From Natronosalvus halobius (GTDB lineage: Archaea > Halobacteriota > Halobacteria > Halobacteriales > Natrialbaceae), in assembly GCF_024138145.1 (NCBI RefSeq), contig NZ_CP099997.1:124001-188000 (forward strand): a stretch of DNA of 64,000 nucleotides, written 5' to 3'. Position 1 is the first letter of the stretch. Each line of letters opens with the position of its first letter. Made by a program: the position numbers and the translations under genes. A model generated the notes under the pieces. The model saw only the letters and a list, made by a program, of their open reading frames with translations, ran no database searches and was not told where the DNA came from. Shown piece by piece: positions 16,756-24,069 of the stretch.

Positions 16756-18990
16756 ATGAGCGAACAACCAGGCGACGACGAGCGATCGACTCGTCCGTAC
16801 GAATCCGCAGCGACCGGGAACTCCCGCTGGTGGCCGACCACGCGGCGACGACTGCTCCAGGCGACCGCCGCTGCGGGCGGTCTCGCCGCGGTCGGTAATA
16901 CGATCCTCGCCCAGGAGACCGGAACGATCGAACTCGGGGGCGAGACGAGTGGGTGGCAAGGAATCGCTCCGGACGAAATCGAAGGTGAATCCAACCCGAC
17001 GCTGGAACTCGAGGAAGGGGCGACGTACGAACTCACGTGGGAGAACCTCGACGGCCAGGCACACAACGTCGTCATCGTCGACAGCGACGGCGAGGAACTC
17101 GAGCGCACCGAACTCCTGGCCGGGGAAGGGGAGACCCAGACGCTCGAGTTCGAGGCGACGAGCGAGATGGCGGAGTACTATTGTGAACCGCACGCGGGGA
17201 CGATGCGCGGGGAGGTCTCGGTCGGCGGTGACACCGACGACGAAACCGGCGACGAGTCGGGAGACGGCGAGGCGCCAGCGTTCTTCGATCCGGGGGCCGA
17301 AATCGGACTCCAGTCGATCGCGGAGGGGATGACGGCTCCGACCGACTTTGCTGTGATCGAGGGGGGTCAGGACCAGGACCAGGACCAGGACCAGGACCAG
17401 GACCAGGACCAAGACCAGTACCTCGTCGCCGACCAGACGGGCGAACTCTGGCTCGTCGACGGCGACGGACGGCGGGAGGAACCGTTCCTCGACGTGAGCG
17501 ATCGGCTGGTCGAACTCGGCACGTTCGAAGGATCGTACGCCGATCCGAACCAGGACTACGACGAACGGGGTCTCCTCGGCGTGGAAGTCCACCCGAACTT
17601 CGACGATAACTGTCGCTTCTTCGTTCACTACAGCGCGCCGCCGAACGACGAGACGCCCGATGGGTGGAGTCACGTCGAAGTAATCTCGGAGTTCCACGCG
17701 TCGAGCGACCGGAGTGAAGGCGACCCGGACTCGGAGACCGTCCTCCTTGAGTTCCAGAAACCACAGTACAACCACGACGCGGGGCCGATGGCCTTCGGAC
17801 CCGACGGCTACCTGTACGTCCCGATGGGTGACGGCGGTGGCGCGAACGACGACATGGAGGGCCACGTCGAGGACTGGTACGACGAGAACGCGGGTGGAAA
17901 CGGACAGAACGTCACCGATACCCTCCTCGGCGGCATCCATCGGATCGATGTCGACGCGGAGGGCGACGACAGGCCCTACGCCATCCCGGACGACAACCCC
18001 TTGGTCGACGTGGACGATGCCATCGACGAGTACTACGCGTGGGGATTCCGGAACCCGTTCGGTATCTCGTTCGACAGCGACGGGCGACTGTTCGTCTCCG
18101 ACGCCGGGCAGGACCTCTACGAGGAGGCGAACCTCGTCGAGGCCGGCGGCAACTACGGCTGGAACGTCAAGGAGGGGACTCACTGCTTCAGTACGGATAG
18201 CCCGAGCGATCCGCCCGCAGACTGTCCGGACGCCGCTCCCGACGAACCGCCGTACAACGGCCAGGAACTACAGGATCCGATCGTCGAGTACCCCCACGTC
18301 TACGAGGGGGAGACGGTCGGAATCACGATCATCGGCGGCCACGTGTACGAGGCTGACCAGCTCGAGGAATTGAACGGCAAGTACGTCTTCGGCGACTGGA
18401 CGGCTGATCCGGCGCGCCAGGCGCCGGCGGGTCGACTCCTCGCGGCGTCCGAGCCCACCGACGGGGATTCGGACGAAAACGGAGGTTCGGAGGACGACGG
18501 AAGTTCGGAGGACGACGGAAGTTCGGATGACGACGGAAGTTCGGATGACGACGAGACGACGGATACCAACTCGAGCGACGATGGTGATGGCGAAGAAGGA
18601 GACGTCGAAGCCGTCCCCCGCGACGAACTCTGGGAGATGGAAGAACTCCAGGTCTCGGGGACCGACGACGGTTCCTTCCCCTACTTCGTTCGGCAGTTCG
18701 GCCAGGACGGCGACGGTAACGTGTACGTCCTCGCGAACCGGGAGGGTGTTCCGTCGGGCGACACGGGAGTCGTCATGAAGATCGTGTCACCGGACGAGGG
18801 AGACGACATCTCGGTACCCGATGACGGGGCTGACGAACAGGAGGCGGACGAGGAGGCGACCGAGGACACCCAGGACGAGCCAATCGACGAGGACGACGAG
18901 GGCGAGGGTGACGAAGCTAGCGATAACGAAACCGACGACGGAACCGACAGCAACGAAACCAACGGCAACGAAACCGACGACGAGACGTAA
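16756..18990 (+). CDS. Secreted cupredoxin-PQQ sugar dehydrogenase fusion
   Basis: 744 residues from the promoter-supported ATG. Order: TAT signal (TTRRRLLQATAAAGG, about 28-42); a cupredoxin domain (about 55-155) with a likely type 1 copper site formed by the His of GQAHNVV and by CEPHAGTM (Cys, His, Met); an Asp-Gln linker; then a beta-propeller of the soluble PQQ glucose/sorbosone dehydrogenase family with DERGLLGVEVHPNF, GPMAFGPDGYLYVPMGDGG, WGFRNPFGISFD and GNYGWNVKEG. An acidic GSSEDD-repeat insert interrupts the late propeller and an acidic tail of about 70 residues ends it. The copper domain could accept electrons from sugar oxidation outside the cell (inference). Confidence 0.88.
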   Translation: MSEQPGDDERSTRPYESAATGNSRWWPTTRRRLLQATAAAGGLAAVGNTILAQETGTIELGGETSGWQGIAPDEIEGESNPTLELEEGATYELTWENLDGQAHNVVIVDSDGEELERTELLAGEGETQTLEFEATSEMAEYYCEPHAGTMRGEVSVGGDTDDETGDESGDGEAPAFFDPGAEIGLQSIAEGMTAPTDFAVIEGGQDQDQDQDQDQDQDQDQYLVADQTGELWLVDGDGRREEPFLDVSDRLVELGTFEGSYADPNQDYDERGLLGVEVHPNFDDNCRFFVHYSAPPNDETPDGWSHVEVISEFHASSDRSEGDPDSETVLLEFQKPQYNHDAGPMAFGPDGYLYVPMGDGGGANDDMEGHVEDWYDENAGGNGQNVTDTLLGGIHRIDVDAEGDDRPYAIPDDNPLVDVDDAIDEYYAWGFRNPFGISFDSDGRLFVSDAGQDLYEEANLVEAGGNYGWNVKEGTHCFSTDSPSDPPADCPDAAPDEPPYNGQELQDPIVEYPHVYEGETVGITIIGGHVYEADQLEELNGKYVFGDWTADPARQAPAGRLLAASEPTDGDSDENGGSEDDGSSEDDGSSDDDGSSDDDETTDTNSSDDGDGEEGDVEAVPRDELWEMEELQVSGTDDGSFPYFVRQFGQDGDGNVYVLANREGVPSGDTGVVMKIVSPDEGDDISVPDDGADEQEADEEATEDTQDEPIDEDDEGEGDEASDNETDDGTDSNETNGNETDDET
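17368..17418 (+). repeat. GACCAG tandem repeat encoding Asp-Gln run
   Basis: Eight to nine copies of the six-base unit GACCAG, one with a silent change, coding for alternating Asp-Gln between the cupredoxin and propeller domains. Length variation between strains would be expected. Confidence 0.95.
18481..18552 (+). repeat. 18-bp tandem repeat encoding GSSEDD/GSSDDD
   Basis: Four copies of an 18-bp unit (GGAAGTTCGGAGGACGAC and variants) inside the sugar dehydrogenase gene; in frame, giving a flexible acidic loop. Confidence 0.92.
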
Positions 18991-19064
18991 CCGGCAACGA
19001 ACCGACTCGCACCAATACGGCTCAGAAGGGAGTCTCCACGCTCCCACTCGAGCCGATGGAAGAT

Positions 19065-19244
19065 CTACGACTGCTGATTTTCCGGCCAGCCAGCGTCGAT
19101 GCCCGCACCGAGGACGATTCCGAGAGCGATACCGATAGCCAACTCGTCCATCGCGACGCCAATAGCGACGCCGAGTACGAGTCCGACCGACATCCCCATC
19201 CCGGGAGTTCGTCCGGACCCGTTCTCTTCGTCTCTCGAAGTCAT
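19065..19244 (-). CDS. Small glycine-rich membrane protein
   Basis: 59 residues from the ATG at 19244, which is 28 nt from a minus-strand TATTAT box (about 19270-19276); an upstream extension is therefore not used. After a polar N-terminus there are two short hydrophobic stretches rich in small residues (MSVGLVLGVAIGVAMDELAIG and IALGIVLGAGIDAG) with glycine spacing like a glycine zipper. Many haloarchaea carry similar short proteins of unknown role. Its coding strand runs away from the decayed TAT gene upstream. Confidence 0.6.
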   Translation of the reverse strand: MTSRDEENGSGRTPGMGMSVGLVLGVAIGVAMDELAIGIALGIVLGAGIDAGWPENQQS

Positions 19245-19275
19245 AGGGACGTACTCGCTGTATCCGGAGATAATA

Positions 19276-19490
19276 CTATCGCTGAACGTACCGGAAGCGG
19301 TCGTGCGAGTTGGGTCTCTCGAACTGACCGATCCTTCGGAGAGGAGTACGTGTATCGAACGCACCGACGAGCCCGCCGTCTACAGCGGTAGCCGAGAGGT
19401 CTCGGGTGGCCGCAGCGACGCCCGACGCGCCGACGAGTTTCAGGAACCGGCGGCGCGTCGAAGCACGCGTGAGTGGCCCGTCCCCGTCAC
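19276..19490 (-). pseudogene. Remnant of a TAT-exported protein (signal peptide without a start codon)
   Basis: Between the carboxypeptidase stop (19493) and the small membrane protein, the minus strand reads a textbook haloarchaeal twin-arginine signal: STRRRFLKLVGASGVAAA (about 19461 down to 19408), followed by about 40 non-descript residues and a TAG at 19276. No ATG, GTG or TTG occurs in this frame before the signal. A GTG at 19490-19488 lies in the frame one base off and hits a stop after 16 codons. This looks like the decayed 5' end of a lost secreted protein, or a gene broken by a one-base indel. Confidence 0.5.
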
Positions 19491-19492
19491 GA

Positions 19493-22400
19493 TCAGCCCT
19501 CTTCCGCGACGACGGTCACGTCGCGATCGGTGCCACCGAGCAGAATCCACTCGCGGTCGGTGAGCGTCCCGTCGTCACCGGTGTCACGCGAGACGGCGAT
19601 CGGTCCAAACGTGTACTCACCGGTGTCGAGCAGGTCGTCGGGAGCCTCCGCGAAGTGCGTGAGGTTCTCGGAGACCGATTGGGCGTCCTGGAGGCCGAAG
19701 TAGACGTGCGTACCACCGTTCAACGCCGGCGTCGTCGCCTCGACGTCACCGTACTCCTCGTGGGCTGTCCAGTCTTCCGGCACCGTGTCGCGGACCAGAA
19801 CCGGTTCGGTGGCCTCGACGTTCAGTTCGATGCGATTCGTTTGCCCACCGGTGAACAACGAGCCCGAATCCTCGCGCTCGCCGTCGGCCGCAAACGGCGG
19901 ACCCTGCTTGCGGTCGCCGACTGTCCGGACGACCTCGCCGTTCACGAACCGCCGCTGCTCCATGCCGAGCGCGTTGACCAGGACGGTGAACCCGAAGTAC
20001 GCGAGGACGTAGTTCTTCAACCCGAAGGGATGCAATTCCTGCTGACTAGCCGGGGGAAAGAGTCCGCCTATCGCGTGGATACCACGCCACTCCTCGTTGT
20101 CGGTGAAGATCGAACCGCAGCTCACCAGGTCGTCGGTCGTCCCGGCGACGGTTCCGCCGGACGTCTCGAAGGCGTCCGCGTCGAGCAGCGTCATCGGCGC
20201 GTCGTTCGCGTACGGGTAGCCGAGTGGTGCCACCTTCCACGTCATCCGCTGGATCGGGCGGGTGTCGGTGAGCAGCGGGTGTTCCTCGTCTTTCTCCTCG
20301 AGGTGACTGACGCCGAACGTCTCGTCGATAACGTCGCCCTCGCCGATGCCGGGTGCGGTCTCCAGGTCTGCGAGCAGGTGGAGACCAGTGTCGGTCACCA
20401 CGAGGTTGCCGCCCGACTCGACGAAGTCGTCGATCGCTGCTGCGTAGCCCTCGGGGTCGTCGCCGCGGTCGTCGTGGACGACGACGAGGTGGTCGGCGTC
20501 GACCCCCGCTTCGGCCACCTCTTCGGGTGTGAGCGCGACCGTGGTGAGCAGTTCGTTCTCCGCCTCGAAGTCGTCGAAGAACGCCAGCGGCGTCACCTCG
20601 TACGCCTCCTGCTCGAAGCCGAGCGCGTCTCGAGGATCCGGGTTGTCGGCCTCCGACTGCAACGTCCCGACGTGAGCGTGGAGTTCCGTCGCCTCCTCGG
20701 TCATCAGGCTCTCGACGTCGAGCGTCCACTCGCCGCCCGCCGGCTCTTTCACGACCATCGGCGGGATGTGGTGATGTCGATCGCCGTTGAACGTCGAGGG
20801 CCGGTACGAGCGGACCTTGTTCCCGTTCGGATCGCGAAGCACGACGTCGACGAGGCCATACGGCGCGTGGGCGTGTACCGACAGCGTGTGCAGGTCGTCG
20901 GCGACGTCGAACGTCAGCGTCTCGGTGGATTCGGCGTCGACGATGAGCTCGTGCTCGGTGCTGGCGAGTTCGCTTCCGCCGCTATCGGTATCGTCATCCT
21001 GCAGGAACGAGAGGTCGTCCGACGAGCGCGTGAGTTCGTCGGTCGTCACGTAGGCGATCTCCGTGGGTTCGCCGTCGCGGGTGACGACCTCGGAGTCGAC
21101 GTCGCGGAGCGCGTAGTCGGTCATCGTCTTCATCGCCGCAATGTAGCCCGTCACCCACTTGTCGGCCAACTCGGGATTGTACACGTTCCCCCCGATCATG
21201 TGGCTGTAGGCCATCTCGAACGCCATCGTCGTCACGTCGAGGCCGCCCAGGTCCTCGCTGGCGCCCATGAAGCCGATGAGCCCGCCGGTGATCGTGTAGC
21301 CGATCGTGTCCCAGATGGTCGAGTAATCGTAGGCCGTCTCGGGCAGCGTGGGCATGAGGACTTCGGGGTTGAACTTGCCGGTGGCCTCCTCCTGGACCTC
21401 GGCGAGCGTCTCCCAGTCGTCCATCGCCTCCTCGAGGTTCGTCTCCAGGGTCCGGTTCATCTCGTAGAGGTCGTGGAACTCGTTCTGGGTGTACTCGATC
21501 TGGTTGATGAGTCCCAGGATGAAATCCGAGTTCCAGAACATCGCGTGGAGGTCGGCGCCGTGGGTGAGGTTTTCGTACCCACGGAAGTGCTCGACGACGC
21601 CCATCGCGTCGGGCACCTTATCGATGATGTCGTGTGGATTGTCCTTCGCCCAGCGGTGCTCGTTCGGCTCGCCGGGGTGGTGGGATGGATCGATCCACCC
21701 GACGGTGGGGTACTGCCGGTTCGTGTCGTACACCTCGGCGTTCCCTCGCTCGTGGAGTGGTGCTGCGGGAAGCCGTGGATGCGTCGCACCAGGCCCCCCG
21801 GTCTGCCAGCCGCTATCGTACTGCGGGCTGCGAGCCACCCAGCCGTCGGGATTACACGAGAGGATGATTAGCACGCACTCATCCAACAGTCGCTCGAACT
21901 CCTGTTCACGTCCCGTGAGTACCCGTTCGATGAAGCGATAACACGCCTCGGGACCGGCGCGCTCGAGGCCGTGCATCGAGGCCTCGAACATTACCTTCTG
22001 CCGGTTCTCGAACTCCTCAGTCCCGCGGATTTCGTCGATGTCGTTCGTGATCTCGGCGACGTGGAGGTCTTTCGGATCGTACCGGTCGGTCAGTCGGTTG
22101 TGGTGGCCGGGACTCGTCCCGAACTCGACATCGTGCGGGTTCTCCGCGTCCGCGAGGGCGTAGAAGTTGAGCCGCTCTGCGTGCTCGGACTCGAGGTACT
22201 CCATCCCGCTGATCATCTGCTCGTAGTCGATGAAGTCGACTGCGCGGTGCGGTGCCGGGAAGACGCCGAGGGGATAGTAACCCAGTCGCCAGAAGGGGTT
22301 CGACCCGGGCGTGTAACTCAACTCCTCGGCGGTTGGAATCTCGAGTACCTCCTCGACCTCCGCCGTCGTGAGTTGCGCGTAGGCTGCGGGTGGCTCCTCG

Positions 22401-22702
22401 AGAATCCAGTCGTCGTCGATCTCGACCTCGAGGTCGAGTCCGAGCAGGTCGTCGATCCCCGACTCCTCCTCGAACTGGATCAGCGTCGCGACGGCGTATT
22501 CGTCGGGTGTGTGATTGACGACGTACTCGTACTCGTCGGTCATCGCCGAGTCTTCGAGGTCAGCGATAGCGTTGCCAGGTAAGGCCAGGACGCCACCTAG
22601 TGCAGCAGAGAGTCGTACGAAGTCGCGTCGGTTGATCGGTACGGTATCGAAGGTCGCCTCGGCTTCGTGCGTGTCAGTTGCATCGTGTTCGTGTTCCATC
22701 AT
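19493..22702 (-). CDS. Secreted M14-family zinc carboxypeptidase, large multidomain
   Basis: 1069 residues from the ATG at 22702 (22699 also possible). TAT signal NRRDFVRLSAALGG near residues 25-38. The M14 catalytic domain follows: zinc ligands in ASMHGLERAGPE (HxxE) and the later DLHAMFWN histidine, with substrate-binding SCNPDGW and NRQYPTVG between them. The C-terminal half has a beta-sandwich (THEL...LTFDVADDLHTLSVHAHAP, similar to P/CUB-like domains), a Rossmann-like segment (DHLVVVHDDRGDDPE...GGNLVVTDTG) and a final beta domain. Likely digests peptides outside the cell. Much longer than typical M14 enzymes. Confidence 0.9.
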   Translation of the reverse strand: MMEHEHDATDTHEAEATFDTVPINRRDFVRLSAALGGVLALPGNAIADLEDSAMTDEYEYVVNHTPDEYAVATLIQFEEESGIDDLLGLDLEVEIDDDWILEEPPAAYAQLTTAEVEEVLEIPTAEELSYTPGSNPFWRLGYYPLGVFPAPHRAVDFIDYEQMISGMEYLESEHAERLNFYALADAENPHDVEFGTSPGHHNRLTDRYDPKDLHVAEITNDIDEIRGTEEFENRQKVMFEASMHGLERAGPEACYRFIERVLTGREQEFERLLDECVLIILSCNPDGWVARSPQYDSGWQTGGPGATHPRLPAAPLHERGNAEVYDTNRQYPTVGWIDPSHHPGEPNEHRWAKDNPHDIIDKVPDAMGVVEHFRGYENLTHGADLHAMFWNSDFILGLINQIEYTQNEFHDLYEMNRTLETNLEEAMDDWETLAEVQEEATGKFNPEVLMPTLPETAYDYSTIWDTIGYTITGGLIGFMGASEDLGGLDVTTMAFEMAYSHMIGGNVYNPELADKWVTGYIAAMKTMTDYALRDVDSEVVTRDGEPTEIAYVTTDELTRSSDDLSFLQDDDTDSGGSELASTEHELIVDAESTETLTFDVADDLHTLSVHAHAPYGLVDVVLRDPNGNKVRSYRPSTFNGDRHHHIPPMVVKEPAGGEWTLDVESLMTEEATELHAHVGTLQSEADNPDPRDALGFEQEAYEVTPLAFFDDFEAENELLTTVALTPEEVAEAGVDADHLVVVHDDRGDDPEGYAAAIDDFVESGGNLVVTDTGLHLLADLETAPGIGEGDVIDETFGVSHLEEKDEEHPLLTDTRPIQRMTWKVAPLGYPYANDAPMTLLDADAFETSGGTVAGTTDDLVSCGSIFTDNEEWRGIHAIGGLFPPASQQELHPFGLKNYVLAYFGFTVLVNALGMEQRRFVNGEVVRTVGDRKQGPPFAADGEREDSGSLFTGGQTNRIELNVEATEPVLVRDTVPEDWTAHEEYGDVEATTPALNGGTHVYFGLQDAQSVSENLTHFAEAPDDLLDTGEYTFGPIAVSRDTGDDGTLTDREWILLGGTDRDVTVVAEEG

Positions 22703-22856
22703 AGTTCGTGTGCAGCGTGGTGCAGCGTGGTCCAGCGGACCTATCGCGGTCAACAATAATCATGATAAAAATGGTATTGACAAACTCATCCAGGGGTCCT
22801 CTCGGAGTTCGGATAGCGATGAATCAGTCGTCAAAACAGCTACGCTTCGCAGACGG

Positions 22857-23417
22857 TTACGCGACTTCAGCCTCGAGTCGCGACTCGGACTCGTCCGATT
22901 CGTGATTCGACCAGTCCTCGAATATTGCGGACTCGACGGTGGGAGCGAGTTCGTTGACGACTGTCCGGCCGTCACGCTCGCGAACGACGAAGCCGGCGTC
23001 TTCGAGCATCGAGAGGTGGTGTGAAACCGTACTCGAGTCGCACTCGAGTGCGGTAGCGAGGCGAGCATTGTGCGTCGGACCCAGCGTCGCTAGTGCCTCG
23101 AGCACCCGTCGCTTTGCCGGTTCGAAGAGGACGCTTCGCAACTCGACGTCGTCCTGACTGAACGGAAAATACCGTCGTTTCCCGCAGGCTGTGACCGATT
23201 GAATCACGTTCTCGTCTTCGAGAACGCGGACGTGATAGCGAACGGTCGAGAGTGCGACGCCGCTTTCCTCGCTCACGGTGGAGAGACAGAGACCGGGCTC
23301 GGCCTCGACGGTCTCGTAAATCGTCCGCCGTCGATCGTTTTCGAGCAGACACGAATCGCCAGATGGCTCATATTTGGAAACCGCCATTGTCACACTCGTC
23401 GTTGAAAGAACCGACAT
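22857..23417 (-). CDS. Tandem winged-helix transcriptional regulator
   Basis: 186 residues from the ATG at 23417; a second ATG at 23387 gives 176 residues and is equally plausible. Two winged-helix DNA-binding domains in one chain: the first around ETVEAEPGLCLSTVSEESGVALSTVRYHVRVLE, the second (ArsR/MarR-like) around AKRRVLEALATLGPTHNARLATALECDSSTVSHHLSMLEDAGFVV. No ligand-binding domain. Two-wHTH proteins of this kind are common in haloarchaea. The neighbouring M14 peptidase is a possible target, based only on adjacency. Confidence 0.85.
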   Translation of the reverse strand: MSVLSTTSVTMAVSKYEPSGDSCLLENDRRRTIYETVEAEPGLCLSTVSEESGVALSTVRYHVRVLEDENVIQSVTACGKRRYFPFSQDDVELRSVLFEPAKRRVLEALATLGPTHNARLATALECDSSTVSHHLSMLEDAGFVVRERDGRTVVNELAPTVESAIFEDWSNHESDESESRLEAEVA

Positions 23418-23847
23418 CTTGACGGACAGTCCACTACCAATCTCCTCCTCTCATCGACGGCGTCGGCTGCGCTCGAGCGAACCCGTCACGATCGGGTATC
23501 GGCTTCGTTCTACGAGCCGGTTCCCACCACCGCCGTTGTCCCAGTTCAGATGTGTCATCCACTCCGTGATATCGAGCTGCTCCGGTTTCGCGTGCCATTC
23601 GATCCCATGAGTATCACGACCAAGTATAAACTAATGTTGCCGATATATTTTGGATTGGGTGTATATATCGGATATAAATGAAAAATCTATGTGGAATACT
23701 TCCAATATGTGTGGGAATCTGCCAGGAAAACGCCGGCTCGAGAGTTCTGTGGGCTCCAATGCCTGGTTCGATGGCCTCACACCAATCCCGTGCTCGTGTC
23801 GACGCGAAACGCAACTCGCTTCGCTCGTCGGTTTGATTCAGTTAAAA
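23418..23847. other. Non-coding AT-rich interval with a 9-bp dyad
   Basis: 430 bp without a convincing gene. The section 23610-23720 is unusually AT-rich for this genome. It contains a perfect inverted repeat, CCGATATAT (23640-23648) and ATATATCGG (23663-23671), around a 14-nt spacer. It is adjacent to the 3' side of tRNA-Gly, a class of site used by integrating elements, but no integrase gene and no second copy of the tRNA end was seen. Confidence 0.55.
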
Positions 23848-23918
23848 TGCGCTGGCTGGGATTTGAACCCAGGTTGTGACCATGGCAAGGTCACGTGATA
23901 CCACTACACTACCAGCGC
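23848..23918 (-). tRNA. tRNA-Gly (anticodon GCC)
   Basis: 71 nt with A discriminator. Acceptor arms GCGCTGG and CCAGCGC pair; D arm GTGTAGTGGTATCAC; anticodon stem TGACC/GGTCA encloses TTGCCAT (anticodon GCC); T arm CTGGGTTCAAATCCCAG. No CCA encoded. A CTTATAC box on the same strand (23951-23957) lies 37 nt upstream. Confidence 0.97.
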
Positions 23919-23950
23919 CCTGTTGCACTCTCACCTACACCGGCAAGGGT

Positions 23951-23957
23951 GTATAAG
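23951..23957 (-). promoter_or_regulatory. TATA box of tRNA-Gly
   Basis: CTTATAC on the minus strand, about 37 nt before the mature 5' end, leaving a leader of about 10 nt for RNase P removal. Confidence 0.5.
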
Positions 23958-24069
23958 GGTTGCGAATTGGGAGGGGTGTGGGCTACGACTACACGACTCA
24001 CACCACGGGCTCGGACGGCGATTTACCGATTCGATAAACACCCTCGAGGCCCGCGGCGACGACGTCGGT

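Noticed and set aside
19406-21871. A very long open frame (821 codons) on the plus strand
   Set aside because: It lies opposite the M14 carboxypeptidase, is extremely Arg/Val-rich, has no recognisable domain and mirrors the GC-rich third positions of the real gene.
23640-23918. Integrated element at tRNA-Gly
   Set aside because: No integrase gene, no second copy of the tRNA 3' end and no shift in gene content on either side.
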